From CAVQRC01 sp963715045 (GTDB lineage Bacteria > Planctomycetota > Planctomycetia > Pirellulales > Lacipirellulaceae): a stretch of 64,000 nucleotides of DNA. The translations under genes were made by a program, and so were the position numbers. Below, one piece after another: positions 1 through 11,080 of this stretch. Position 1 is the stretch's first letter; each line of letters starts with the position of its first letter. The stretch covers positions 1-64,000 of the forward strand of contig CAVQRC010000045.1 of NCBI GenBank assembly GCA_963715045.1. The letters run 5' to 3'. Under the pieces are notes generated by a model. It saw only the letters and a list, made by a program, of their open reading frames with translations. It was not told the DNA's origin and searched no databases.

Positions 1-752
1 GGCGATTACGTTCGATTTGTGGGACACGCTGGTGCACGATGATTCGGACGAGCCCAAGCGTGCGGCGTTGGGATTACGTACGAAGCGTGCGGAGCGTCGA
101 CGCCTGGTCTACGAAGCCCTCGACCGGGTCGAACCGATTGACGAAGCGTTGGTCAACCTGGCTTACGATACGGCCGAGGCTGCCTTCAACACCGTGTGGC
201 ACGACCAGCACGTGACCTGGACCGTCGTGTCACGTCTCGAGGTCGTGCTCAGAGGGCTGGGGCGTGAGCTTCCGGCAGACGCCTTCGCGGGTGTGGTGGC
301 GGCCCATGAATCGATGGAAGTGGATGTCGAGCCGGATCTCATTGAGGGCTGTGCCGAGGCCCTGGCCGTGTTGTCCGAAACGTTACAAGTTGGCAATCGT
401 CTCCGACGCGATTGTCACACCCGGACGCCGCCTCCGCGATTTGCTGGAGAAGCACGGAATCAAGCAGTATTTCACCGGCTTCGCGTTTTCCGATGAAGTC
501 GGGCGCTCGAAACCCGATCGAGCGATGTTCGCGTCGGCGGCCGAGCAGCTGGGAGTCAGCATCGAACAGATGGTGCATATCGGTGATCGCGACCACAATG
601 ACATTCAAGGCCCCCACGCACTGGGAATGAAGGCCGTGCTCTTTACCGCCACCCGCGACGTGGACAGGAATCATACCCGGGCCGACGCGATCTGCGAGCG
701 GTATGCAGATCTGCCGGGCATCATCAATCAATTGGCGGGAGTAACAACGTAG
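1..752 (+). CDS. HAD-superfamily hydrolase, 5' end outside window, one frameshift
   Basis: Haloacid-dehalogenase-type hydrolase, probably a phosphatase of small metabolites. The frame is already open at the window edge and reads ...ITFDLWDTLVHDD, the HAD motif I with its nucleophile Asp, so only a few N-terminal codons are missing. Motif II Ser-Asp follows in LAIVSDA near 400, the motif III Lys in GRSKPD near 510, and the motif IV region HIGDRDHND near 585. The first part (to about 378) and the second part (from about 383) are in different frames. Removing one base near 380 restores a continuous reading L-S-E-R-Y-K-L-A. This is a one-base insertion or an assembly error. The stop lies two bases before the next start, so the two genes are probably co-transcribed. 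The substrate cannot be told. Confidence 0.8.
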
Positions 753-754
753 CC

Positions 755-1619
755 ATGACAGCCGGCCCTCGATATCTGGTGATTGACGGTTACACCAAGG
801 AAGCACGCGGGCAGCTCGTCAGCGGTGGGGCGTCGATGGCGGTCGATCTCTACGTCAACATGTTGACGAAGTGTTCGCCGCCCGGCAGTGAGTGCGACGT
901 GCTTTTTCCGGCGGACGCGGGAGCCGAGTATCCAGATGACCGACAGTTGGCAGACTACGACGGCATCGCGTGGACCGGCTGCAGCCTGTGCTTGAACGAC
1001 ACGCATCTGCCAGAAGTCACGCAGCAGATTGATTTGGCACAACGCGCTTTCGAGGCCGGCGTGCCGGGCTTCGGCAGCTGTTGGGCAGCCCAGATTGCAG
1101 TCGTAGCCGCAGGAGGGAAAGTGCAGGCGAACCCCAATGGCCGCGAGATGGGCATCGCCCGCAAAATCGAGCTGACAGCCGAAGGTCGTGCCCACCCCAT
1201 GTACGAAGGCAAGGCAAACGTCTTCAACGCCTTCACGAGCCACGACGATGAGATCACCCACCTGCCGCCCGCCGCGACGGTCTTGAGTCGGAATGCGTGG
1301 ACCAAGGTGCAGTCGGTCGCGGTGACCCACAAAGGCGGAATCTTCTGGGGATTGCAGTACCATCCCGAGTATCGATCTGCACGAATTGGCGCGACTGGCG
1401 TTCTGTCGGATACCGAAGCTGATTCAGCACGGTTTCTTCCGGGACGAATCCGCGGCGCTGAGCTACATCGATGACCTCGAAACGCTGCACAGCGATCCTG
1501 GTCGCAAGGACATCGCCTGGCGATTGGGAATTGATGCCGACGTAATGAACGAAGATGTGCGACTTTGCGAAGTCCGAAATTGGGTCAACCGCCTGGTGCT
1601 GCCGCTGATGCGGAGGTGA
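755..1619 (+). CDS. Class I glutamine amidotransferase-like protein, one frameshift
   Basis: Class I glutamine amidotransferase fold (GMP synthase GATase-like), about 287 residues. The nucleophile elbow reads GFGSCWAAQ with the Cys expected to attack glutamine, and the His/Glu pair lies in LQYHPEY. The reading frame breaks near 1373. Skipping one base continues the protein as DLHELARLAFC and on to a stop at 1619. The same protein is otherwise truncated with a nonsense tail ending at 1474. It may supply ammonia to an unseen synthase or act as a stand-alone glutaminase. The start ATG follows the HAD gene stop by two bases. Its gene converges with the SulP gene. Confidence 0.8.
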
Positions 1620-1680
1620 TTCACCCAACCCGCTCGCGGACGTTCGATCTATTGTGCAGACCAGGTTCTCGAACAAGCGG

Positions 1681-3666
1681 TCAGAAACTGTCGTGTTCGA
1701 GGACTTCGACAGTTTCCACGCACGCCGTCAGACGATGCTCCCGCGCCACACTTCGCAGATAGCTCATGATGTTATCGGCGACGTCGTACGGCACGACCGC
1801 CTCGATCCGCGTCTGGGAGTTGGCGGATCCGTTGCCGCTGGCCAGTTCGGTGCGACCGGCGCCCGAACACGCAATCGCCGTGTATCCCGAAGCGCCGAAT
1901 TCGACAAACTTCGCCGCGAGTTCGCCTTGCAGGCTGTCCCCTGCCACGACCGTCACTCGCCGCAGGCGAGTCATGACGCGTTTTCGTGCGGCGAAGCTGT
2001 GATCCGACAAGGGCTTGTGGCCTTCCAGCCCCTCCACGTGCAGATTTAATCCGGCGTCGACGAAGTCCCGCTCGAGTTCATGCAGCTTTTCCATCACGCT
2101 GTGATCGACGAGCTTGCAATCGGTGAAGTCCAGGGTGACGTTGCGGCGCTCGACGAGGCCCAGCCGAATGATCTGCCGCCGGAAGAGAATCCAGTTGCTG
2201 AAGATGGCTGAATAGTGAACGCGGATGATCGCTCTGTCGTCTCCCTTCAACTCGACATCCAGATAAGACTTGAACAGGGCCCAGACCGGCACACCGTTGA
2301 TCACATGAATCAGCAGCTTCACGGCGATGCCGATCCCGATCCCGACCAGCAAGTCGGTGGCCAGCACACCAATCAGCGTCGACGCGAAGATCAGCAGCTG
2401 TTCCTTGCCGATCTCGTAGACATGCAGGAACTCCTTCGGATGAGTCAGCCGAAAGCCGGTGTAGATCAGCATCGCGGCCAGGGCGGCCAGCGGAATGCGA
2501 TGCAGCGTCGTGGGGATCAGCGCGACACAGAGCAACAGAAACACGCCGTGCCACATGTCGGCGAAACGAGTCCGCGCGCCGTTGTCGATGTTCGCTTTGC
2601 TACGCACGATTTCGGAAATCATCGGCAAACCGCCAACCAGGGCACTGGCCAGATTACCCGCTCCGACGGCGACGATGTCGCGGTCCATATTGGTTTTGCG
2701 TTTCCACGGATCGATGATGTCGACCGCCTTGGCCGACAGCAGCGATTCGAGACTGCCGATGACGAAGAACATGAAGACCCATGGCAGAGCCGTCGTCAGA
2801 TGCGTGCTGTCGAAAGCGCGAAAGTCGGGCGTGGTGATGTAATCGAACATGCCGAAAATGCGGTCGGGCATGTTTACCAGGTACGATTCGCCCAGTTCGT
2901 AGGAATGGCCGTGAAAACTGTAAGAGTGCGGATGCAGCAGATCGAAGTACATCCCCATCGGTACCGTCACCAGCAGCACGACCATCGCAGCGGGTACCGC
3001 CTTGAGCAGCGCGTGCAGCTTCTGCACCCATGGCCACAGAAACATGATCAACACCCCGACACCGCCAATCAGGGCAATTTCGGGGTTCATTTCCTGAATG
3101 TAGTGCGGGATCTCCTTCATCATCTCCAGCGGCTCGCCCTTGGCTCCTTGGACGCCCAGCGCGATCGGAATCTGCTTGACCATGATGATCACGCCGATCG
3201 CCGCCAGCATCCCGTGCACGGCCGACAGCGGAAAAAACTCGCCCAGCACGCCCGCGCGGAACAAGCCGAACAGGATCTGCAGGATGGCGGCCACGACGCC
3301 CACCGCCAGCGCCATGCGATAGGCGTCCATGTCGGTCTGGGTGACTTCACCCATGAAGCCCTTGCCGCCAAACGCCTCGATGCAGCCAATGGCAATCACG
3401 ATCAAGCCCGCGGCAGGACCCTTGATTGTCAGTTCGGAATTGCTGATGAACGTCGTCAGAATCGACCCGATGATCGCCGTGAAGATGCCGGCGATGGCCG
3501 GGTAACCGCACGCCAGCGAGATTCCCAGGCACAATGGCAGGGCAATCAGGAACACGAGGAAACCGGACAGGATGTCGTACCGGGCGTACTTGAAGAAGCC
3601 GGCGAAGTTGCCCACCGGTCGCTCGCTGGTGTCGACGGCAGGTCTGGACTCGCTCTGATCAGACAT
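1681..3666 (-). CDS. SulP-family anion (bicarbonate?) transporter with STAS and C-terminal PII-like domain
   Basis: Membrane transporter of the SulP/SLC26 family (BicA relatives), 661 residues and intact. The membrane core starts near residue 25 (YDILSGFLVFLIALPLCLG) and contains the family's NSELTIKGPAAGL segment. A STAS domain follows from about residue 445 (VTLDFTDCKLVDHSVMEKL). The last ~110 residues (from VTVVAG, then FVEFGASGYTAIACSGAGR, ending VETVEVLE) look like a PII-like/SbtB-CPII-type nucleotide-sensing domain. PII-like proteins regulate bicarbonate transport in cyanobacteria, so this looks like a transporter with its regulator built in. A frame extension to a TTG at 3681 exists, but ATG 3666 has a GGAG nine bases upstream. 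It is the last gene of the DAB/Hyf-like operon. The substrate is inferred from context; sulfate remains possible. Confidence 0.85.
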   Translation of the reverse strand: MSDQSESRPAVDTSERPVGNFAGFFKYARYDILSGFLVFLIALPLCLGISLACGYPAIAGIFTAIIGSILTTFISNSELTIKGPAAGLIVIAIGCIEAFGGKGFMGEVTQTDMDAYRMALAVGVVAAILQILFGLFRAGVLGEFFPLSAVHGMLAAIGVIIMVKQIPIALGVQGAKGEPLEMMKEIPHYIQEMNPEIALIGGVGVLIMFLWPWVQKLHALLKAVPAAMVVLLVTVPMGMYFDLLHPHSYSFHGHSYELGESYLVNMPDRIFGMFDYITTPDFRAFDSTHLTTALPWVFMFFVIGSLESLLSAKAVDIIDPWKRKTNMDRDIVAVGAGNLASALVGGLPMISEIVRSKANIDNGARTRFADMWHGVFLLLCVALIPTTLHRIPLAALAAMLIYTGFRLTHPKEFLHVYEIGKEQLLIFASTLIGVLATDLLVGIGIGIAVKLLIHVINGVPVWALFKSYLDVELKGDDRAIIRVHYSAIFSNWILFRRQIIRLGLVERRNVTLDFTDCKLVDHSVMEKLHELERDFVDAGLNLHVEGLEGHKPLSDHSFAARKRVMTRLRRVTVVAGDSLQGELAAKFVEFGASGYTAIACSGAGRTELASGNGSANSQTRIEAVVPYDVADNIMSYLRSVAREHRLTACVETVEVLEHDSF

Positions 3667-3742
3667 GGCTATGAGCTCCAAACGGGGCGTGTGTCACGGA
3701 TTGCTCTCTCGGAGAGCCAATCCGAAAACTGACTTCAAAGGC

Positions 3743-3881
3743 CGAATTCCTCGGCCATGGGACACGCAAACTGAGGTTTCTGGATACGTTCGTAGTACTG
3801 TCGTACTGTCTTAAAGTGCCGGTGAACGCGTCCCACGGCCGGGAAATTCGGTAGCTGATATCTCTTCTGGGATCGGCTCAT
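3743..3881. repeat. Dispersed intergenic repeat, two facing copies
   Basis: The gap between the SulP and NuoM-like genes holds a near-full copy at 3821-3881 (GTGAACGCGTCCCACGGCC, then GGGAAATTCGG and GGGATCGGCTC). A partial inverted copy lies at 3743-3765. The same unit occurs at 10131-10190 and twice at 20152-20304. A short internal direct repeat GTACTGTC is seen near 3795-3810. Confidence 0.75.
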
Positions 3882-3885
3882 AGAC

Positions 3886-5344
3886 TCATCGCGGCGCGTC
3901 GCCCTTGGTTGCCAGATCGTGCTTCGCGATCCGGTGTTCCTCAGGCGGATGCGTGGGGGTTACCTGGCGGCGAGCCATGATTTCGGTAGCGGCGTGGTAT
4001 CGCGAAGCAACGCCCGGCTGTGGCCACAGCCCACCGCCGATTATCAAGACGCTGAGCGAAAGTACGGCGATCCTCTCCGGCCAGCGGGCTCGTAAGGAAA
4101 TCGAAGCGTGATGCTCGGTCCCTGTGAAGAGTCGGAAGTAGGCGTGTAGCACCGCGATGCCGTTGAGCGCGCCGGCAAAGACGACCAGCATCCCGACGAC
4201 CGGATAAACGCCCACGGCCCCCTCAACGAGCAACTCGGTTCCGACGAATCCGACCGTTCCCGGAAACCCGATACTCGCCAGACCGGTCAGCAGAAAGAAT
4301 GCCGCCAAGGCCGGCATATGATCGTACAGGCCGTGGTACTTCTCCAAGGACATGCGTCCGGTACGCGACTCCAGAGCCCGCAACGTCAGGCCGAAGCCGG
4401 CCAGTGACATGCCGACCGACAGCCACACGCAGAGGCCGCCGGTCAGCCCGATCGGCGTGGCGACTTCCAGGCCGACGAGTACCAGCGACGAGTTACCGAG
4501 GAACAAATAGGCGAAGAACCGCCGCGCTTCACGCTGCACCAGGGCCATCGATGCCGCGTAGACCGCAGTGATCAGCGAGATGACCGCGATGCTCTGCAAG
4601 GCCCAGTCGGGCGAGATGGGCAGCACCAACCGCACCGCGGCGTAGGCTCCCGCCATTGGTGTCACATACAGCAGTGCCGTGGCGAACGATGCGTTCTCGA
4701 ACAGGTCCGTCATCCAGCAATGCACGGGGACGCTGCCGCTGCGGATGAGAATGGCTCCGATCAGCATGGCGATGGCCAGTATCGAGTGTTCTGATTTCGC
4801 TCCTTCGGCGTCGATCATCATCCAGCCGCCGACAAGCATCACCACGAACAGACCCATATGAATCACAAAGACGCGCGTCGACCGACCGCGCGACCGCAAC
4901 TCAAAATAGGGCGGTATGGCTTGAAGCGCCAGCAGCACAATCACGCCCCACGGTGTTCGGCAACTGAGCGTGGCCAGCAGAATCGCTTCCGAGATCAGCG
5001 TCCACGTGAAGGGAAAACGGCGGACTTTGGTACGCAGCGTCGAGACCACGGTCAGCAGATACAGCAGCGACGCCAGCGGCAACAGCGGCGCACTCAATTC
5101 GTCGATCACGACGGCATCGGGGCCGAGCCAGCTCGAGAGAGAGTCCCAATGGTCGTGGGCCTCGAAGGTGTGCATGCTGTTGAAGTCGAGCCACGCACCG
5201 ACCGTGCACACGAACGTCAGGCTGCACACGACCAACACCCGTTGTCCAGGCAGTCTCCGGATCTCGGACGAACATCACGGCCAGTGCTCCCACAAACGGG
5301 ATCAGGATCGCCAGCTCGAGCCAAGGTAATTGCAGTTCATTCAT
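3886..5344 (-). CDS. NuoM/HyfF-like proton-translocating membrane subunit, one frameshift
   Basis: Polytopic antiporter-like subunit of the complex I/Hyf/Mrp family, about 485 residues with a dozen or more hydrophobic segments. It starts MNELQLPWLELAILIPFVGALAVMF. The frame breaks near 5245; skipping one base rejoins TAWTT to RVLVVCSLTFVCTVG. Family-like features include the Trp-His segment PVHCWMTDLFENAS, where complex I subunits have HxWLPxAH. Charged residues lie within the helices. ATG 5344 is preferred over an in-frame TTG at 5359. It lies 44 bases after the NuoL-like gene and is likely its partner in a proton channel. Two such subunits beside DabA exceed the canonical two-gene DAB system. 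Confidence 0.75.
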
Positions 5345-5388
5345 GATCAGTGCATTCAATCTGGCCGCGATCTGTTTCGCAGCCGTTT

Positions 5389-6845
5389 CTAACGTGAAGC
5401 AGAATTTGTGTCCCGGCTGCGGTTGCGTGCCACCGGGTCTTGGAAGTGCTCTCTACTCACCAATCTCTTCGGCGTGTGTATTCTCCTCGCCAGGGCGGAT
5501 ACGCGGGACTCGCCGCCCGAGAGGAAGTCGGTCCAGCGGTGTTCCATCATGTCGCACCAGCGAAACGTCGCGCGAAACGGATACGTGATCAGGACGTTGA
5601 TACCGCCATCCAGATAACCGCGTTCCGATGGCCAGGCCATAGAACCAGGTCCGCGACTGCTCCGGCAGAACTCGTTCCCAGATAGTCGGCCCTTGCGTCA
5701 AGTGAGCACCGATGGCGTTCTCCAGCATGTGGTAGTCACGCAGCAGAGTCGGAGCTCGCAACAATTGCAGCGTTCGCAGGCAGGCATGACCGATCATGTG
5801 GATCAAGGCGATGTAGTTCAGTCCCAACCCGATCTCGACCACGATGACGCCGACTTGCGTCAGCGACGCGAACGCCAATGCACTTTTCACATCGGTCTGC
5901 ACCCGAGCGGTAATTGCCCCGTAGAGGGCGGAGATCAGCCCCAGTCCGATGACCGCCAGGCGGAGAGTCATCGACAATTCGAACAGCGGACTGACTCGCA
6001 TCAACAGAAATGCACCCAGGTGCACGGAGAGTGCTCCGTAGAAGACGGCGCTCGACGGGGTCGGGCCTTCCATCGCGCGCGGCAGCCATCCGGAGAAGGG
6101 AACCAGCGCCGATTTTCCTGCGGCGGCCAGCAATAACAGCAGCCCCACAAACAACGCGTGGTTCGCCGGTACCGTGGCGTGACCGTCGGGCCAGGCCTCG
6201 GTGCCCATCAGTCCGGTAAAATCGCCGCCGCCCGTCAAGTGATGCATGGTCAATGCGGCAATCAGAAACGCAGCATCGGCGACGCGGTAGACGCTCCACA
6301 CCCGCAGGCCATTGCGAACCGGATTCACTCGCAGTTGAAAAAAGGCGACCAACAAGGCGGAAGACAGGCCGACCAATTCCCACCCGAGAAACAAGACTTC
6401 GATCGTTCCGGCCACCGACGAGACGACCATGCCCAGCATGAAGAACGCGAAAAAGACATAAAATCGATTGAAGCCCTTGTCGCGATGCAGATAGCGGCTC
6501 GTGAATGCGCCGATCGTCCCGCACAACACGTACGTCAGAATGACGAACGGTACCGACAGCCGATCGAAAATGAATTTGACGTGAAAGTGAAAATGCTCGC
6601 GCTTCGATTCCGACCCAGTCGCCGATCTGAATCTCGATCAGCGTGTGATCGGTCGCCAGCATCAGTCCGAGCATGGTGATCGCGGATAGCAAGCCGACGA
6701 CGGTCGACGTGTAGATGCACCGGACGATCGCCCGTTCGCTGAGGGGCTTGCCCCAGAGCGAGGGCAGTCCCAGAATCGCCAGCAGAATCGTCGGGCTGAG
6801 CACGACGCAAACGCCGAGTGTCTGAATGAACGAGTTGAGGTCCAT
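5389..6845 (-). CDS. dabB: NuoL/DabB-like proton-translocating subunit, two frameshifts
   Basis: NuoL-type membrane subunit, the expected partner of DabA. It starts MDLNSFIQTLGVCVVLSPT. The frame breaks near 6603; removing one base gives IEAEHFHFHVKFIFDRLSVP, the usual entry into the antiporter core. The core includes FLGWELVGLSSALLV, AGKSALVPFSGWLPRAMEGPTPSSA and a lysine-rich discontinuous helix. A second break near 5632 rejoins FYGLAI to ERGYLDGGINVLITYPF, a C-terminus typical of DabB/NuoL relatives, ending at 5389. In characterised DAB systems DabB couples the membrane cation gradient to DabA-catalysed CO2 hydration. Immediate adjacency to DabA supports the name, but a Hyf-type subunit is the alternative. 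Confidence 0.75.
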
Positions 6846-6876
6846 GATGGTTGTCTCTGGAATGTGTTACGCCTGG

Positions 6877-9800
6877 CTAACTCGGATGGGGTTCTTCCAC
6901 GGCGGCGAACCCCAGGTGGTCGCGCCAGCCACGGTACCAGTCAGCGGATGACTTGACCGTAGGCATCACGTCCGATCGCATGCGGTACGGCTTGAACTCC
7001 CCATCCTGGAAGATCTGAATCTTCTCCGCTTCGGTGTCGATGACGGCAAGCTGCACCCAGTCGTTGCGGCACAAGCGGTCGATGACGGGATTGCGATCCA
7101 TCACGGTCAGCATCCCTGCAGGCGTCGTCTCGATCACGAACAGGATTCGCATCGGCTCGTGGATCTCGATCATCTGTTGCGACAAGCCGGGCCGCAGGTC
7201 GCTGGCCGCGCCTTCCATCACGCCCAGCAGCGAAGTGATGTTGTGCGGCAGTTTGGAGCCGCACCCCAAGACCGTTGGGTCGACGCAAGAGAAGTAGTAT
7301 TCCAGGCTGATCCCCGCACAGACGGGAATCACAGCCGCCAACACGCGGGTCAGAATGCTGTACTCGCTGTCATCCTGCTGCGGATCGTACGATTGCAGAA
7401 ATGCCCGGCGATCGAGGAACAGGTTGCGGCTCCACCAGCGATGACCGACCAGCACCAGCGCATCGGTGGCGTGGTTGTATTCTGGCCGCGCCTGCGAAAG
7501 ATCCTCGGCGCGGCCCTCGACGTGCTTCAGGGCCGCTTCAAAACTGATCGAGAGCGGAGCCGACTCGAACCGGCGACATCGCTCGTGGGCGTTACGGCGG
7601 CGGGCTTCGTCGATCGAGTCGCAGATGTGCTCGAACCGCGCGCGGTGAATTGTCGGCAGGCGATCGAGATCGAAGAAGGTCACGCTGTCGTCGCAGGTGT
7701 TGTGATAGGCGCCGACGAACGTCGTGTCGTGCGGAATCGACAAGCCGCGTTGGGCCAGCATCTCGCGAACGCGGGCATCGTTGGCCATTTCAGCGAAGGC
7801 CCGCGCGTTCGGACCGCCGCGGCCACCGCTGCACGCACCGCAGTTGTACGCCGATTCGTGCGGGTTGTTCAGACTGCTGGAACCGTGCCCGCACATGACG
7901 ATGACCGGTGCGAAGTGCTCTGTCAGACCGATGTCGCGCAACAGCCGCTCGACGATCGCAGCCATCTCGTCCAGCGAATACCCGACGTGTCCGTCTTCCG
8001 GGCCGGGGTCCGGCTCGGTTCGCTCCAACGTCAGTTGCGTGACGGCGGGTGGCCTCACGAGGTCGCCGAACGACGCGGCGAATCTGAGCGGTGGTCCGCG
8101 GAAACAGAATCCGCGTGACCATCGGAATCGACGCCAGCGTGCCCCCCAAGGCGGTCAGCACACCTCCGACGAAGGTGCGGCTGCCCTGGTGCACCTGGTG
8201 CGACGCGGCGCCGAGTACGCGGCGGGTATCGGCACGCCGCTTGTGTTCCTTGACAAACGTGTAGGCGACTTCTTCGTTGACGTAGTGTTGCGGCTTGATG
8301 ATCACCGGACAAAGGGGCCGGGGATGTGCATCCGACGCCCCGCGATAGTACATCGCCACGCCGAAGAAGCCGGCCGCGCCGAACGTTTCGCACGTGGATC
8401 GATCTCTTCCAGGTGCCGCCGGAACGACTCCTCGCGATCGTCGATGCAGCAGATGATCTGAAAGCTCGGTGTCCTGGCGGCCTTTCCGTCCTGCTCCGCC
8501 GGGCGGGCCCGGAAGCTTCTGCCAGCCGCGGAAATCCGCTCCACGACGGGGCCTGCTGGCGTACGGGTGACGATTCGTGAGCCCACGGGGTCCGCTGGTG
8601 GGAGTGAATCGCGAGCGCATCCAGCGTCTGGTTGCGGTAACGCCGTTCGTAGGCCCGGTGCAGGATCCGCCGCCGCTCGAAGTCGTCGAAGGCATCCAGT
8701 TCGGCCATCAGCATCCGCCATTGCTGCTCCGGCAGCTTGTACAGCTCCTGGGGCATCCAGCCGCGAACCTGTGCCAATTGAAAGGCAAGGAATGCGTGTT
8801 GTTCGGCGCCGAGCGTTTCGGTTTCCGGAATCCGGCCGCGAACTTCATCGCGGAGTGCCCGCAACTCGCCCCGCCATCCGATCGTCTGGCGGGCCACATG
8901 CGCGGCTGCCAGCCGGTCCAGAATCAGTCGCACTGCCAGGTACTCGGTCAGCGTTCCGCGGGGCGCCGGGAACAACGTCCACTCGGCGTTCGTTTCCATT
9001 TGCCAGATCATGCCCGCCCAGCCGGGTAGAGCCTGGAGTGTTGCCACCAGGAACGCATCACGCTCGTCGTCCTCCACGCCCATCAGCCGCAGCGATTCGT
9101 CGATCGATTCGAGCGGCTCAATGCCTGCTTCCTCGAGTCGCTTCAATTCCCGTCGCAAACCCCGCAGCCAGCGGTCGGGTGGACCGAACGACTGACCATA
9201 CAGGTTCGCGAAAGCACGGAAGAAGCCCTGATCGCGATCGGGCAACCGCCAGTTGGCATAACCCTGGTCGAGGAACGCCGCGCAAAAACGGATCAACAGA
9301 TCATTGACCAGTTGATCGCACGGCTCGTTCGTCGGCTGCTTCCAGCAACGTCGCATGCCGAATCGGGAGTTGTCGTTGTTGATCCGTGCCGATTTCAGCC
9401 CGCTCACTCGCATCCAGACAGATTCGCCACAGTAAGTGCAGGCAGAACGACTCCCAGGTTGCTTCGCTCCACCGCTCGATGGTGGTTCTTCCGAACAGCG
9501 CGAAGAGTTCGCGAACATGTTGTTTGACGCGTGCCAATTCGGGTGTGCTGTTTGCCTTGCCATTGCTGTCTCGCAAGTCGCGCATCACCCAGTGCCGCGT
9601 TTCGGCGTACCATTCGCAGTTTTGTCGGCCCGTGAACGAAGTCGCGAAAACGCCGCAGAGCATCTGATTCCGCAACGGCCCAGCGAAGTTCGGCGCTCGA
9701 CGCCAACTGCAACGGATGCTCCAGCATCGCCATCCGGAGACTGAAGCGGGTGCCGAGAAAGCCCAGCATGATGTCGGCCTGTTCTCCCAGGTCTTCTGCC

Positions 9801-10106
9801 AGGACCGCGGAGAGTTCTTCCTGACGAATCCGTCCCGTGACCAGGCACTCGCGGTAATGCTCTTCGGAAAGGAACGGCTCGCAGCCGTGGGTCTTCTGGC
9901 CCTCCCTGAGCCCTTCTTCGAACGACAGATCCTCGAACGCGTGCAGCGTGTTGTGGTGCACGAAGACGGTGATCGGGCCTTGCGATGGCAGCAAATGCGC
10001 GGCGTGTTCGATCGCCTGCTGGAGGTGATTCCAGGCGGGTCGACTGCCCGCCTTGATCGTCGGTGTTCGAATCAAGCAAGTCGTGGACTACCGATGTCTG
10101 GCTCAT
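6877..10106 (-). CDS. dabA: DabA, DUF2309 vectorial carbonic anhydrase-like subunit, about six frameshifts
   Basis: Large cytosolic subunit of the DAB inorganic-carbon pump. The pieces in order are: PSQGPITVFVHHNTLHAFED (N-terminus), the middle region, FQIICCIDDREESFRRHLEE, TFGAAGFFGVAMYYRG, APVIVMCGHGSSSLNNPHES, YNCGACSGGRGGPNARA and a C-terminus at 6877. The zinc ligands of characterised DabA (Cys and Asp two apart, then His and Cys fifteen apart) are all present as C-x-D and CGHG...C. Frame changes occur near 10045, 9630, 9328, 8585, 8395 and 8070. Each is a single-base event, and the protein resumes with conserved sequence each time. The start is either ATG 10106 (needing the 10045 shift) or TTG 10075. 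The breaks look like sequencing error, but decay cannot be excluded. Confidence 0.85.
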
Positions 10107-10130
10107 GTTATCAAGTCTTCGGATAGGTAT

Positions 10131-10190
10131 TGAGAGCCGATCCCAGGATCGGTTTCAGTAACCGAATTCCCCGGACGTGGGATACGTTCA
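10131..10190. repeat. Dispersed intergenic repeat, inverted copy
   Basis: This is the minus-strand version of the repeat seen at 3821-3881 and 20152-20304. It reads TGAGAGCCGATCCCA, then GGTTTCAGTAACCGAATTCC, then GTGGGATACGTTCA. It fills the 105-base gap between the HyfI-like gene and dabA. Confidence 0.8.
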
Positions 10191-10211
10191 GTCGAGTTTC
10201 GAGCTAGGTAC

Positions 10212-10979
10212 TTACTTGTCTTCGATCCGTCCCAACATCCGCAGAAGACCGTCGAGGATCGTCAGCGGATGCGGGGGACAGCCGGGAATGTACATGTCGA
10301 CGGACAGGATGCCGTCGCAGCCGTTGTGTTGTTCGGCGTGATCGACGAAGGGGCCACCGCTGATGGCACACGCCCCGACCGCGATCACAAACTTGGGCGC
10401 GGGCGTGGCGGCGTAGGTTTTCTCCAGCGCCAGCTTCATGTTCGCGGTCACGGGGCCGGTGACGATGAGACCGTCGGCGTGGCGGGGCGACGCCACGATG
10501 CTTGATCCCGAAGCGACCGAGGTCGAACACGAGCGTGGCCAGCACGTTGATGTCGGCTTCGCAGGCATTGCAGCCGCCGGCGCTGACTTGCCTCAATTGC
10601 AGCGAGCGGCCAAACATCTTGCGGCTCTTCTCGTCGAGTGCCGCGGCCAGTTCAAACGCCTTGCCGTCGGTGACGAGGTCGTCGCGGTTCCGCGTGGCGA
10701 GACGGAAGTCCGGCGTATACTCAATGGCACCTTCCGGGCAAGCATCCGTGCAATCGGTGCAGAACAGGCACCGGCCGAGGTCGATCTTTAGCTCGTTCGT
10801 CGATCGTGATCGCGTCGGTCGGGCACGCTTCGAGCACACTTGTCGCAGCCCTCCGGACATTTCGACGAATCGATCACGCGGCAAGCCTCGGTACCGGTCG
10901 GGCATGGCGGCATTTCGCCGACCGGATACGACATCGTCCGGTAGCCTTGCCTGATTCGTTCTTTGATGATGTTGAGCAT
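10212..10979 (-). CDS. Ferredoxin-NuoB fusion subunit (HyfI/HycG-like), about three frameshifts
   Basis: Iron-sulfur subunit of an energy-converting hydrogenase-like complex. The N-terminal half is a two-cluster ferredoxin: CPEGCDKCA with ACPTDAITI, then CLFCTDCTDACPEGAI. The C-terminal half is NuoB/hydrogenase-small-subunit-like, with four cluster-ligating cysteines in GGCNACEAD, VGACAISGG and IPGCPPHP. Frame breaks lie near 10840, 10803 and 10505 and reconnect conserved sequence. It starts MLNIIKERIRQGYRTMSYP. In E. coli the ferredoxin (HycF/HyfH) and small subunit (HycG/HyfI) are separate proteins; here they are one. It would carry electrons towards the NuoD-like subunit encoded just upstream in the operon. 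Confidence 0.75.
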
Positions 10980-11080
10980 TGATTAGACGCCGTCGCAAGT
11001 CGTATGGTCCCAGTTTGTGTCCCGACCGTGGGAGTCGCGAAACCGGGTGTTGAAAATGCTCTTGCCGGGGTGTGTCGCCC

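Noticed and set aside
2215..3732. 505-codon open frame antisense to the SulP gene
   Set aside because: It is rich in His, Gln, Arg and Asp without domain motifs. It mirrors codon bias on the opposite strand of an intact, recognisable gene.
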